From: Lates calcarifer
Lineage: Eukaryota > Chordata > Actinopteri > Centropomidae
NCBI RefSeq assembly: GCF_001640805.2
Contig: NC_066842.1
Coordinates: 26,865,791-26,929,790, forward strand
DNA: 64,000 nucleotides
Reading direction: 5' to 3'
Below, piece by piece: positions 1 to 12,714 of this stretch; position 1 is the stretch's first letter, and every line of letters begins with the position of its first letter. Under the pieces are notes generated by a model. The model did no database searches, had not been told where the DNA came from, and saw nothing but the letters and a program-made list of their open reading frames with translations. The translations under genes and the position numbers were made by a program.

Positions 1-1552
1 CTTAGCCACAGCTGTTCCTGTAGTGACAACTCACCAACAAGACAGCGCTCTGCTGTAAGTCATGATGCCGTAGAACACCTGGAGATTGTAGAAATGCAGA
101 GTCTGCTGGTGTATTGACTAGTGGCAGCAGTGATGGTGTAGAATATTAGAAACCTAGAACCGTAGTCTCCAACTGTTTGCTCATAGATTCATGGTGCCAT
201 GAGGTATGTATGCAAGGTTTCCAAACAGCTATCCAGCTGATTTCACTGATTGGCTCCTATTTGAGAGCAGGAAGTAGAAATCTGATGCTGTAGTGTTTGG
301 TCAAACTGAAGTCTGCACATACTGTATATGACTCCTCTAGACAATCCTCTTAGCCACCCCTGTTGTAAAATTATGATGATAAACTTTGGAGAATCACGTA
401 TCTATAAATCTGTGTGTATACCACTTGATGTAAGTGATGATAGTGTAAAACCTGTGAGACTATAGAGGATTTAACTTTTTTTTTCTTTTATCACAACCTT
501 GGCCAAATGTTTGTAATTTTGGCCATACTAAGACAGATTGTAAACAAACCTCCAGGTGAGCATGTCCAGAAGAGAAAACAAAGGTGAATGGTAAAATGAT
601 AACCAAAAGCTTATACCTATTGTACAACTATGTACCATACTTTTGACCTCCAAATGAAGTACTGTAGATAATCTGATACTGTATCAACCAATAACATTGC
701 CGTGTTCCCAGATCTCAACAATTGCTTGGATGAGTATAAAGTCATTTTAATTGATATAAATTATTGCCAAAACTATGATTGTAAGGACAAAATTGTAATA
801 AATAGGAACCATCCTATGGTCCTTGAACACCTAGTAATGTAATACTGAGTGCAAAGGCTCTTAACACACAACACTAGGTAAAAACCTAGTATACGAGGGG
901 GCTTCAAAAAGTTTGTGGAAAAAGTACATAGCTAAAAATCATATGCAGGGATTTTGATCTCAGTGCACCTGTACGTTCTCGTACTAATGTGTCATAACAT
1001 GTTCTAACATCAACCCTTAAATGCATGTTGCAACGCAAAAATAAACATCATAACTTTTCCAACTGTCCTTTTTCCACTGACTTTTTGAAGCCTTCTCGTA
1101 TAGCCGGACTGCTGTTAACTCATTATATCATTGCGTTTCCACTTTTGCTGTGTGCGTTCCTATCAGGGCCCCACTGTTGCCGTCCGACCAAAAAGTCATG
1201 ACAAACTCTTCTCCATTATGATAAAACACTTAAAAAGCTAGGACTTTGAATCCATACTACTGTAAGGGTTTCATATGACATGTTATTTGACCTCGTCTAA
1301 AGGCAAAACTTTGCTCTTTTCACAAAAAAACACAATGTATCTCTTTTCTATTTGGTCAAGAAATTGTGTTAGCTTATAAATCCCTGTGCAGTCACTTATC
1401 TCCTCAAACACCTCAAATAGCCTTTATAATTATATATATAATTGTGGCAGGTGCATTAGGCATCAGAATGTATTCACCAATTACATTTTAATTTAATCAG
1501 ACTTCTATGTATTTGTCCATATCCACCCCTTTTTCATGCTCTCCTCTTTCAG
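1..1552. other. ripor1 intron sequence at the window edge
   Basis: I found no exon with coding periodicity and splice sites here on either strand. The sequence is AT-rich. The only discrete element is a mariner-type MITE at 892-1100. Confidence 0.6.
892..1100. mobile_element. Mariner-type non-autonomous element (MITE)
   Basis: The left end reads TACGAGGGGGCTTCAAAAAG and the right end, reverse-complemented, reads TACGAGAAGGCTTCAAAAAG. The terminal inverted repeats pair over about 32 bp with four mismatches. The element is about 209 bp, flanked by TA on both sides (890-891 and 1101-1102), the target duplication expected of mariner/Tc1 elements. It has no coding capacity. It lies in a ripor1 intron. 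Confidence 0.85.
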
Positions 1553-4500
1553 AACATGCTCCGTCGTCATGAAGAGTTAGAGAATGGAACAGCTTGGTCT
1601 AATTCATCTGAATCTTCTGATGACTCCTCTAGTCCTCAGCTATCTGTAGGAGGGCTACGCAACTCTACAAATCATAAGGTAACACACAACAGACACTTAA
1701 CATTGTTATGATCTGCAGTTTTGTGCTGTAATGATAGTAATATTCTGATTCTATCTAGCTCTACTCTCTGTTAATAATTGTATTCTATGAAACATGCCTG
1801 TCATTCAGTAAGATAAGAATGTAGACTTTACCCAAAACCGTACTGTTGTGTGTCAGCAGCCATGCATAGAGCTCACCATTGGCTTCAGTTTAGTTAGGTT
1901 AACAACCTTCTGACTTTTCTATTCTGTCTGTGGTTCTCAGCCCCAAGGCTCACAAAATACATAGTAGTTTTCAAGTTTTTTCAAAGAACACTCATTTTTA
2001 AAGAAGCAGCTCCTAAAAAAAATATTTCCTAAAAATATTTTCCTAAAACATACTGTAATATTGTGAACGCACACTGTGAGTATAGAATCAACAGTTTTTA
2101 TGTCAAAAAGTGACAGCTTTTATATTTATCTGTCACATCCGTTTCACCTAGAGGTCTTTCCTCTCACTCTCCTTAGGGGACCTGAGGAAACTATCCTATC
2201 CTGGAATAACGATTGGCCTTTTATGTTGCAATTGTCTAAACTCAACCTCAGGTTAATTAAAAGAGGTGGGGGACCGGGTCTGTTTCCTGGTCAGTGAGAA
2301 TTGGCATACTCAAGATAAAGATACTTCCTGTGTTGCCATATCCTTAATACCATGTAGCCACATTCACTTCTGAATGGCTTTTTTGTCAAGATGGGCACAC
2401 AGGTTAGGTGAGTTACACAGACTGAAGGGACAAGGTCTAAGAGGCTCAAACATAATACCGGACAGCCCAACTACAGCATATATACGTGTGTGTGAGTGGG
2501 TAAATTAAGTTACTAACACATGGCGCACATGCAGAAATAATGCAATTTTTTGTTGGTAATAGATACAATCAGAGTTTTTCCTTGACTTACAAATGCATAA
2601 TTTTGTCCAAACCTTAATCTATGCATGATACTTCTCACATTTTATTTTGCTGTCTGTGTAGAAATTATTTTAACGTCCATAATCATAATCATGTATTATT
2701 ACGCACCTGCAACATCTGTGGCCTCAAGCCTGCCTTGAGTGAATATCTTTAGTTTTTGCATTCACTGAACTGTTTAGATTTTGGAGGTTAAAGGTCAATA
2801 TCACTGTTGCAGCACACAACATGTTTTTTGCCATATCACAAGCATTCACATGCTAACCACCTAGTAACTGCACAGGTTCTCAGAGGCACACACTGCAAGG
2901 CAGTAATTCTAGTTATTTTGAAATTAAAGCATTAAAACAAAACACAGTGATGCTCACAGGAATAAGGTAAAGGTAAAGAAAAGGAGATCAGTGGGGAAAA
3001 TTTCAATTATTTGTGTTATCTGATGAAAACACATCCATAGAGGTAAAATTTTAGAAGAGATTTAAAGGTTGCACAGAATCTGTGAGCCTCCGATTCGAGT
3101 CCTGAATGACAAGGCCCAGTCAGTGCTTCTTTGTTATTAAACAGTTTAAGACCCGCTACAGGATCTAAAACTGCTGTGCACTGGCTCATGAGGAGTCAAT
3201 AGGTCTCCAGTTGACGAAGGGGCCAGCCCATGAAGAGCTCTAAAAGTGATTTGTAAAATTTTAAAATCAATTCTAAAATGGATTAGCAGCCAATGTGCTA
3301 GAACCACAATTATGCAATGTCATCTGTTATAATGGCAGTTCTAAATATTCCCCTTGGGGTAATTGATCTGCACGCCACAGATAATACCCAGTATCAAACT
3401 AATGATCAGTTGAACTAAGTTTGATCAACCGGAATGTTTTGATTGTAGAACATTGTGGTGTTTCTTTACTATGACTACTATCAACTCTCTTGGTGAATCA
3501 GTGTGTCCATGTCTCTGTCACTCTGTAGGCAGTGGTGGTGACACCAGACATTCAGCCAGCTGTAACAGGAAGTTCCTACCCACAGCCTGACATCTCATTC
3601 TGCCTCCGAGACTCCTCTTCCCCAACTCCAAACTCCACTCACAAAGCCAGCACCATCAGTGAGGTTCCCAACACACCGCAACACCAAGCAGAGAGCAACA
3701 GGTATTGTTCCATCTGGTTTTCGAGCTTTTTGGGGAGAAAATGTTTTTTTAATCCTAGTCTACGTTCTCATAGTTTGACACATGTCCAAATCATATTTGT
3801 TGACTGATTACTTGTTACATCTGCCCACATGCATAGGGAGGGGTTTACATGCTTGGTATATAGTGTGTTCTGTCAGTAATACCAAATCATTTACAGGGAA
3901 GAGGCGAAGGGCACGGTCACTGTGATGACAAAACCTGCCAATGAGGAAGAAGATGCAGGGAAACAGTCTCCCATAGCAACAGAGGATGGGGTGGTGACCA
4001 ACAGCCACACCTCACGCAGCTACTCGCGCTCTCTGAGCCACATCAGTGAAAGTAGCGCTGATGGCATTGTGTTGACGGACAGGTCAGCCGGCGAAACAGG
4101 GGAGGTGATGTCTTTGGCCTCCGGGATCTCCATCAACGACATTGAAATGGAGATGCCCAGTAGAACTCCTGAGCCGCCCAGCTCTGCTGCTGCAGACACT
4201 GGTGTCATCGAAGAAAACAAAACAGCTGATAATGTCCCAAATCAACACCCAATCAGGATGCAACAGGACACATCCAGCCCTGTTCTCACATCCTCCTCTA
4301 CCAGGACTGAAGGAATGGACTATAACACTCCATCACAAATGAACACACTCCCACACCCAGAGTGCAGCCAACTTCCAGACAGTGGGGATGTGACATATGT
4401 AGCCCGGCGGGTGCCGGTGGAGGAGGAGATGCCAGGTGCAGGTGCAGAATCTCAGTCCAGAGAGGGTGATGGTCCTGTGGACTGTGGGCTAGAGGATGCC

Positions 4501-4780
4501 CTGGGAGTTGTAGTTTCCTCTCTGGATGATTACAGAGGACAATTCCCTGAGTTACAACTACTGGAACAAGAGCTCAAGCTGCTGCAGGTTACACTGAAGG
4601 TGAGGATGGAGCATGTGTGAGAAACATGAGAAGTTGTATCCAGAAGCTGGTAGAGTAGCCTGAAAGTACACTGAAGTAAAAGTACTGTTACTGTGTAAAA
4701 ACAAGTACTCAAATAGAAAGAAAATGTGTAAAAAGTGTCTGGTAAGTAATTTAGTAATTTACTACATTACAGAAAAAAAG

Positions 4781-4816
<36 letters not shown>

Positions 4817-7800
4817 GTATATATATATATATATATTACATACATGCAGCCTTAGTGATGTGCTGTCTGTGATATTCATATATTATCAGTGTATTGATAT
4901 TATAGGTGAGTACCTAATATGCCATGCTTGCATATAGATGTCACAACATACAGATTACAACATGCAGCTTGTGTGTGCTGTGTGTGATATGTTATCAGTG
5001 TTTGATATTAAGTGGAACATGTTTTGTAGTCCAACTATGACTCTGTGTGTGTGTGTGTGTGTGTGTATAGGGTGGTAGGCACAGCCGGTCGCCCAGCGTG
5101 GTCAGCCTCACGGTGGAAACAGCTCTGGGCAGCTTTGATTTCCTCAACACGTCTGACTGGGAGGAAGATGAGGAGGAAAAGGGTGACAAGAGGAATAGAA
5201 ATGGCAGGTCAGTGCTGATAATGAACTGTTGGAGACCAACCAAATTTTGCACACATACATTACATACATAGGAATAGCTCAACAGCTCCTATATCAAGTG
5301 AATAACCTTCCACAGCTTAATTTGTGGATAGTAAGCAGACATGTTGAGGAATCTCTGTTATTCCAGGATCTTGCTGCCATCTAGTGGAGCTCTGTGCTAT
5401 AAACATATGAATAGGATGGAAAAATATATAAAAATATAAGCTTTAATAACTTCCTCAAAATCTTGAAATATGCCTTCACCAGGATTTATTTACTGCTCTA
5501 ACTAGCTGCTATCACTTGTTCACCATAGAGTAAGGTAATGTAATCTGTGCATTTTAATGGCTGGTTAACCTATTTCAAACATTAAAGCATCCATGTTGAA
5601 GAAATTAAAAAACAATGTTGCTGTAGGAACGCTTAAAATAGCCACAAAAGTAGTCATATGAAAACTAAAGAAGAATCTACAGTCATAGTCACTCTGTTGC
5701 AGCTGTACTCATGCACAGTGGTGCAGTGTGCTAAATGGTAACATAACATAAATGGTAACATATAGTTTAATATACTAACATTTGCTGATTAGTACTAAAT
5801 ACAAACTACAGCAGAGGCAGATGGGAATGTCACATATCTGATCATAAATCAAAGTATTGGACAAAGTACTAAGTTGACCTGATGATGGCACCAGAGGAAA
5901 GGCTAAGGGATCAACAAGGTTATTGCAGTTCATCATGAGGGGACCAATGAGTGTCAGGTGGTATGGGTTTAGAGTAGGAGTACACTAACCCATTCTTTGA
6001 AAGGAGAGTTTATCAAGAAAAGGCATGAGCAAAAGATAGTAGCCAGTGATATTTACCAGCTCTCAAACAGAGTTGGAGCTGCTGCCCTCAGGACAGAGCT
6101 ACAGCCTGAAATACAAACATTCTTTCATAGTCTCTGCAATAATATTCACTTTTCTATATCATCAAATAATTTGCACCATCTCTATATCACTGTAATACAT
6201 TTCCTCCTATTCTTTCTTATGCTTACTGATAATGTGTTGCTTGGTTTATAGTGTCTGTTAATGTCTATGTCTTTATGTCCTGAGCTTAATTCTCTGAACT
6301 GAACTGAACAATCCAGTCGACCCCGACCCCTTAAACGTTGAAAATACCTCCTGTATGTGTGTCAGGTCTCTGCAGGACAGAGGCTGGGACAGCCCCTCCT
6401 CTCTCACCTCCCCCCTCACCACAGGCTGCACCACCTTAGACTGCTCCCTGGTGGTCCACTTGAAGAACTGCAGTGCGCAGTTGTTGGTAAGAGACCTCAA
6501 GAGAGACCTCAGCACTGTCCTCTAGTCATTTCCCACACTTGGATAGAGGTCTCTAACTGCCGTAATTACATATGCTTATGTGATATTGTTACCTTGAATT
6601 CAGTCTGTCAAGGTTCCGGCTTAGCGGTGATATTTCCTTTGTTGATTTATCTTGGACAGAAGCAGCACCATAAAGATGAGAATTGGAGATAAAAGTATTT
6701 CTGTTCATCATTTGCTCTGAAGTAGTGGGTGGAAGGAGCTTTAATAATGGTTGATATTACTTTTTTCCAGGAGAAAATGAAACCATAATCAAAAGTTTGT
6801 TATTTACAGATTAATAAATTTGTTTTGCCTGTAGAAATCAATAAATCAATTTTTTAATTCTTTTCTTAGTATAGTTTTCATTATAGTTAAAAGTAGTGAC
6901 AGTGTCACTACTGCTGTCACTGAAAAGTAGTGTCATCCAGCATGAAGCAGTAGCAGACTCAGTCACACTTGTGGTGATAGTTCATATATGACATGCTGTA
7001 TTAGTAAAGGCAAATTTTCTGTGGCAAACCAAGATTGGTTAGTTATTTTAAACAGGTGCCATATAATCAATTAAAGTGCATCATATCCATAGTATTAGAG
7101 GTGGACTACAGAGAACCAAATCAGTGTTGTGGTTAGAAAAATGATGTTGCTGCTCTGAATAAATGCATAAATTGACATATGGCGTCATGTCTGTAGCGTC
7201 TGGGCATGTTTGGTCCTCTGCGGTGTGGAGAGATGTACGCCTTAGACAGACTGCTGAGAGAAGCTCGAGTGCTCGAAATCATCCGACGCATCACCAAGGA
7301 CAACCCCAGACGCCTCAGACAGCCTGCTGAAGGTAACTCCTAGTATCTATACATCTGTCTGTACTCCACTGTGTATCTGTCAGAACATACCTTACATTAA
7401 AATGACTACACTGTTATCTCAGCCTCAGACTGATCAAAACATGTTAAACTACAACAACACACAGCTACTAGAAGCACAGAATATACTTCCACTAAATCTG
7501 CACAACCTTCTGAATTTGTTTTGTAATTATAGACAACATTTAGAATCATTAACTGTGCAACTTCATCTGCATTTTCATCAAAATACATTTTGTGATAGAC
7601 AAGGCAGATTTTTGAGAATGCAGAAATCTTGGGAATAGCTGCGCTTCATGAAGGCAGATTTTAAGTGACCCAGACACATGTCCACTGAGTTTCAGCTATT
7701 TCAGTGCATCATGTTCCTGTAGCACCACTTATAGTTCAAATGCCACCAATTCACTCAGAGCTGATGTGTGTAACGTTTAATCTAAATTTGGTCACAACGT

Positions 7801-10800
7801 TAAAAAAAACACCCGCCTAGTGTTCTGCAGGTCCTACTCATGCCACCAAAACAGCTCTGGTCACGCAAAGCATGGACTTCACTTGACCTCTGACCTCTGT
7901 GTACTTTGGTATTAGGCACCAACCGTTAGCATCAGATCCTTTAAGTCCTGTAAGTTGTTTTGGACTTGTTTTTCCATGACATCCCACTACTACTTGATCA
8001 GATTGAGATCTGGGGAATTTGGAGGCCAAGTCAACACCCTGAACTCCTCTTGTTGTTGATGTTCCTCAAACTGTTCCTGAAGCCACTGCTGAAAGGCCAC
8101 TGTCATCAGGGAAAGTGTTGCCATGAAGGGTGCACTTGGTCTGCAACAGTGTTTTGGTCAGTGGTACATGTCAAAGTAATATCCACATGAATGGCAGAGC
8201 CCAAGGTTTCCCAGCAGAGCATTGCTGAGAGCATCACACTGCCTCTTCCCACAGCACATCCTGCTGCCATCTCTTCTTCAGGTAAACAACACACATGCAA
8301 ACGGCCATCCATCCACATTGTGTAAAAGAATTCATCAGACAAAATCCACCTTCGTTTATTGCTCCATGGTCCAGTTCTGATGCTCATGTAGGTGCTTTCA
8401 TTTGTGGACAGGGGTCAGCATGGGCCCTCTGACCTGTCTGTGGCTACACAGCCCCATATTCAGCAAGGTGTAATGCACTGTGTTCTTACAGCTTTCTATC
8501 ATAGCCATCAGTACAGCTTTCAACAATTTGTGCTTTGGTAGCTCATCTGTGGGACTGGACCACATGAGCCAGCCTTTGCGGCCCACATTTATCAGTGAGT
8601 GTCGGGCACCCATGACCCTGTCACCGGCTCACCAGTTGTCCTTCTTTGGACCACTTTTGGTAGGTACTGGGCACTGCATACTGTGAACGCCCCACAAGAC
8701 CTCTCTGACACAGTCATCTAGGCATCACAATGTGGCCCCTGTCAAAGTGGCTCAGATGGCTTCTTATGCTGGCCCATTCTTCTTGCTTCCAATACACCAT
8801 CTTCAAGAACATATCCCACCCCTTGACAGGTGCCATTGTAATGAGATTATTCATGTTATTTACTCCACCTGTCAGTGGTGATGTTATAGTAGGTCAGTAT
8901 ATACTGATCAGCCACACCTTTAAAACCTCCTGCCAAATATTCCCCTTCCCCTTCATAGCACCAAAACAACGGCATCCTGTTAGGATGTGAACACAGGACA
9001 TTGCTAGTGGTAGTGGATCCTTTGGGTTCTGTGGGTTGCGGGGGAGGACCTCCATGGATCGGTCTTGTTCCAGTGCATCCCACAGATGCTGGATCAGATT
9101 GGCATCTGGGGAATTTAGAGGCTGGGTCCACACCTAGGGCTGTGTGTTGTGTTCTTTGAGCCATTTCTGAGTGGTTTTCCAGTTGTACAACAGTCAGTAT
9201 AATCTACACAATCTTAATCGTGGCCACGTTAGTAAAGCGAATTTGAATTTAAGGTAAAGAATGAACTTCTGTGCTCAAAATGAAGAAAGCCTGAAAAAAA
9301 AAAACTGATGCTAAAATTTAAAAGCTAAAGAATAATCTTTCTTTTGTTCCTTTCTCTTTACTCTGTTATACCTTCTCTCCATTACAGTGATACCTCAGCT
9401 GGGCCTGTGCCAGGGTGCTGTGTCACTATGGCAACAGTGTGTGAAGCAGGGCAGTGTGTACAGCGTTTCTGCTGAGAACTTCCTGTTAACGCTGTCTACA
9501 GCCTACTCCAGCATGCTGCCTGAGAGGGCCAGCAGCATGGCAGACACAGGTACAACAACATCTGTGTATATGCAGTACTTGTCACAGTGGGTGCCATGTT
9601 AACACGCGTGTGTTTGTGTGTGTGTATGTCTAGTGTTCTTGTGTCTGGTTGAGCGAGTACTGGATCAGAGGCTACCACGGCGGGGCTGCAACAGAGATAA
9701 AGTGACTGTGACGCTGTTTCAGCTGTGGAGTTACTTAGAGGCCAACGACATCAGTGACATGGAAACACACATCACAGAGCTGGCAGAAGAGGGTATCTCA
9801 CACACACACACACATACAAACACATGTATATACAAAGCTAAATGAATGCAGGAAAACTTTCTGATCAGTGGCAGTAATCAGTTATAACCTTTCTCCTCCA
9901 GTGTGGTTGGTACAGAGACTGGCGTCGTGTGACCAGGATGTGATCGTCAACACTCTGCGGCGTCCTGCTGAGTGCAGCCTGAGGAGAGAAGGACTCCATG
10001 CTGTGGCCAAATTACTGAAAGACCCACGAGGAAAAGTGTCAGCGTCTGCTAGCTCTGTACTGAGAAGCCTGGCTGCCCAGCCCAGGCAGAGGGAACAGGT
10101 GAGAGGATACTGCACACAGTGTATATGTACTGAATGTATCTGTGCATAATAAGTTTCTCACCAAAATCATAAGAACATATGGCATAGTGTAATTGTGACA
10201 CAGTTTCTAATTTTCAGCATTTTTTGGCACTATGTATTATCATCCTGCATATACATACATAGGCTGATAATATTGACCAGGCTGTAATCATAAGGCTTCT
10301 GTCATACAAACACATTGCATAAACAGCAATGTAAAAAAGTGTCAGCCTCATACTTGACATGTCAAAGACTGTAAACACTGTGTGTTCTCCTCCTCAGGCC
10401 TTGGTCAGCTGTCTGGAGCTGCTGGAAGATGAGAACGTGGACACCAGAGTCTGCGGATGCAAGGCCTTAGCTTGTCTCAAAGTAGGAACACATACACAGT
10501 TCGAGTACTCTTATCCAAACCTGTCCCAGTCTGTCAAAAAGCTATTTTAGGGCAACACTGATTTGATTTAGGGCACTTGAGTGGTATATACTTATTAAAA
10601 TCTTGTTTGTTTGCAGCTTGTTTGTGCTATGTATTTATCATACTGACCAGTGTGTTCCATCTGTTATCATTCCAGGCTAAAGAAAGTATCGACCAGTTGG
10701 TGTATCTTTGTCGGACAGACAAAGAAGAAGTTCGAGATGCTGCCAAACAAACGCTGCTAGTGCTTGGTAATAATAACCGTCTTATTTGTCAGAATGACAA

Positions 10801-11675
10801 AACAGGCTTTACAAAGTGCTTAACAGAGTAAAATGAAATGAAAGTAATGAAAACACATCAAACATGCAGATGTTAGGATAATTAGAAGGCTCTGTTTTGA
10901 TGACTGCAGACTTTGTGAATGGTAGTGTGGATAGTTTGGTTTTAAAAATTCAATAGTGCTTTGGGGCTTTGCCATGTGATACCTTTAGGTAATAGAAATC
11001 ATTTTATATTCAGCTCTAAAGCAAACTTGGAGCAGTGTAATGAAGCTATGTTGTGAGTAATAAAGCTGTTTGTTGTTTGTTAGAGGTCTGACAGCAGAGT
11101 TTGAACAAGTTTGACTCAAAAAAAAAGACTAAGATACGTAGACTTAAAAAGCTGTCTCACCCAAATCTCAGCATTCATTTTAGAGAGTATAATGTTCTTA
11201 CCATGAAAATAAACCCACAATCAGATAGTCAGCCTTAAATCACGAGTTAATTGTGTTCAAATTTGAATATGTTTTAATGAATGCACTTGTTGCATTTTAC
11301 ATATATATTTACTGTAACATGGTGACTAAAACATTGTCCTTTGGTATTTTTTCATCCATTCATTTTTTATTCTATTCATTCACATTTGACACCAGACTAA
11401 TAATTAAGGCAGAAATAAGAAATATACAGTTCATCTTTCTTCTTTTCTGCCTTCAACACAAATGTCTCTGGAGACGATCAATGCATTCATTCATTCATTC
11501 ATTCATTCATTCATTTGTCCATTCTTTTATTCACTTTGTCCATTTGTTGTTGTCCCTCCATTCATTGCATGGAGCAGGGGAGGAGGGGAAGATGGCCCAC
11601 AGACATGTGGAGACGTCTCAGGACAGCATACCAAGACTCTTCGCTCCAGGAAGCATGGCCAGCACAGCTTTCTAA
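1553..11675 (+). CDS. ripor1: RIPOR1 (FAM65A), 3' part of gene, 12 coding exons
   Basis: RIPOR proteins bind active Rho GTPases and steer cell polarity and Golgi orientation. The family has an N-terminal PL48-type region and a C-terminal ARM/HEAT fold; only the middle and C-terminus are seen here (728 residues). Exons: 1553-1678, 3529-3701, 3897-4599, 5071-5207, 6366-6486, 7197-7332, 9388-9549, 9634-9792, 9902-10098, 10398-10481, 10676-10766, 11578-11675. All have GT-AG borders and phases that join without a break. Recognisable stretches are HEELENGTAWS and SSESSDDSSSPQLS in the first exon, and the terminal PGSMASTAF before TAA at 11673-11675. Choosing RIPOR1 over RIPOR2/3 rests on adjacency to ctcf. 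Exons encoding the N-terminal half must lie left of position 1. Confidence 0.92.
3075..3330. repeat. Probable dispersed repeat in ripor1 intron
   Basis: The stretch includes 'ccagcccatgaagagctcta' and 'attttaaaatcaattctaaa', which I recognise as pieces of an abundant teleost interspersed repeat. Ends and class are not visible from one copy. Confidence 0.4.
3529..5207 (+). CDS. ripor1: RIPOR1 central disordered region (3 exons)
   Basis: Exons 3529-3701, 3897-4599 and 5071-5207 encode about 338 residues rich in Ser, Thr, Pro and Glu. The 703-bp exon is the largest of the gene. Most of it looks unstructured (runs such as SRSYSRSLSHISESS), which in this family is where phosphorylation and 14-3-3 contacts occur. 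Its last about 40 residues (SLDDYRGQFPELQLLEQELK) look helical and better conserved. The next exon contains SRSPSVVSLTVETALGSFDF. I see no enzymatic motif. The role is inferred from family knowledge, not from a motif specific to this sequence. Confidence 0.85.
4782..4836. repeat. (CA)n(TA)n compound microsatellite
   Basis: A CA run of about 29 bp passes into a TA/TG run in the ripor1 intron after the large exon. Confidence 0.95.
5373..5387 (-). promoter_or_regulatory. CTCF-binding-type motif in ripor1 intron
   Basis: On the minus strand the site reads CCACTAGATGGCAGC. This satisfies every core position of the vertebrate CTCF consensus CCASYAGRKGGCRS. Occupancy cannot be judged from sequence. 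Confidence 0.55.
5700..5995 (+). repeat. Teleost 'gctaacatttgctaattagc' family repeat, copy 1
   Basis: It contains 'ctaacatttgctgattagta', 'agatgggaatgtcacatatc' and 'acctgatgatggcaccagag'. The same order of blocks recurs at 49.9-50.17 kb, and related pieces occur at 16.93, 37.5 and 53.6 kb. This is a very common interspersed repeat of fish introns, with no coding capacity seen. Confidence 0.65.
7795..8900 (-). mobile_element. Tc1-like transposon relic with dead transposase
   Basis: Read on the minus strand, the segment is a complete-length but broken Tc1-family transposase gene. It runs from the left-end block near 7800 to the 'cacctgtcagtggtgatgtt' end near 8870. Pieces in different frames include GARHSLINVGRKGWL (helix-turn-helix side), SDEFFYTMWMDGRLHVC, GSVMLSAMLCWETLGSAIHV and PNSPDLN-like remnants. 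Frame shifts and internal stops show it is inactive. It sits in the ripor1 intron between exons 7197-7332 and 9388-9549. Confidence 0.85.
8900..9185 (-). mobile_element. Second, truncated copy of the same Tc1-like family
   Basis: It begins with the family's terminal sequence (tatactgatcagccac) immediately after the end of the first copy. It repeats only the first about 285 bp of the element, which on the minus strand is the transposase C-terminal part (PLNSPDANLIQHLWDALEQD, the usual 'NSPDLNPIEHLWD' block with changes). It stops near 9185. Orientation is the same as the first copy, so the two lie head to tail. Confidence 0.75.
9902..11675 (+). CDS. ripor1: RIPOR1 C-terminal HEAT/ARM-type helices (4 exons)
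   Basis: Exons 9902-10098, 10398-10481, 10676-10766 and 11578-11675 encode the last about 156 residues. They form repeated two-helix units: LRREGLHAVAKLLKDPRGKV, then LVSCLELLEDENVDTRVCGC, then IDQLVYLCRTDKEEVRDAAK. Each has the HEAT/ARM pattern of small residues between helices and Asp/Arg in the turn. The last exon starts with phase-1 completion (G|GG) at 11578 directly after an (ATTC)n tract, and ends at TAA 11673-11675. The final exon is supported mainly by the MASTAF end and by exact phase. Confidence 0.88.
11482..11515. repeat. (ATTC)n microsatellite
   Basis: About eight tandem TTCA/ATTC units lie 60 bp upstream of the acceptor of the last ripor1 exon. Confidence 0.95.
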
Positions 11676-12077
11676 CATAACAAGGATACACACACACTGG
11701 GTCAGAACAAAAGTGGAAGGTCAGCAACACAATATGAATATTGTGTTTCAGCTGTGCTTTGACACAGTGTCATAAGAATATACAGTATGGTGTACTCCTG
11801 CCCCATTACTAACACTAAAACATAAAAAGACAAATATAATATATGATATACAGAATACACACTGTCAGAGAGGTGGCAATGATATTCACATCAAGGACAG
11901 CACCTCTGCTTAACACTGGGCAAACATTTAAAGTCAGTAAGCTACAAATACAGCTGTTTATTTTTTATCAACATGTGATAATGAGGTTGGACTGTAAAGA
12001 TGCTGAGAAGAATGTATAATGTGAGCAGACTTAAATGAAAGGATGGATAAAGGGAGGAGTAGAAGGATGAAATAGAT

Positions 12078-12083
12078 AATAAA
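12078..12083 (+). other. Candidate ripor1 polyadenylation signal
   Basis: AATAAA lies about 400 bp after the ripor1 stop codon, followed by AT-rich sequence with no further gene. This is a reasonable 3' end for the mRNA, but AATAAA is common in AT-rich DNA and no transcript evidence is available. Confidence 0.3.
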
Positions 12084-12714
12084 GGAGGAAGATGCGGAGG
12101 AGTTAAAAGGACAGGGTGGAACATGTCTGCATTGATTTAAGTCATATTCAAGTCCGATTACTGGACAAACTCCCTCTCATTGCAGTCATTTCCTTCCCAG
12201 ACACAAATGTATTATTTTGAAATTAGTTTTAAAAAGTCTGGAAAGCTATTTAAAGTCACTTTGTCTATTTTCATAGCCTATCAAATGCCAAAAATGTACA
12301 AAATGTTTAGTTTCTTGCTATTTCTGATGTCTTTAACTCTGGTTTTGACTGATTTACATTGTGACCCAGTAGGCATACATAGAGTTAGTATTCCATTACA
12401 TAGAATAATGCTACCCTAGCTCTACATAAAACCACTTTTCTTAATGGATACTCTCGTCACTTGTTCAAGCTTAAAAGCTGTTTGGACAGCACTGCTTCAG
12501 ATGGAGAGCTTGTTCTGTGGCATGCATTAATGACACCAAATGGATTTTCTCACACTGTTCTCACACAGCACTGTAGCTACTGGCTGTACTCGCATTTGAG
12601 ACTGAGTCAAGTGACAAAGACCAAGAAAAAATCTAATAGTATCTGAAGCAAAATATTCTTGTACAATTTTTTTTTACAATAACTGTGAAAGTAAGATTTC
12701 TGTCTATGCACATA

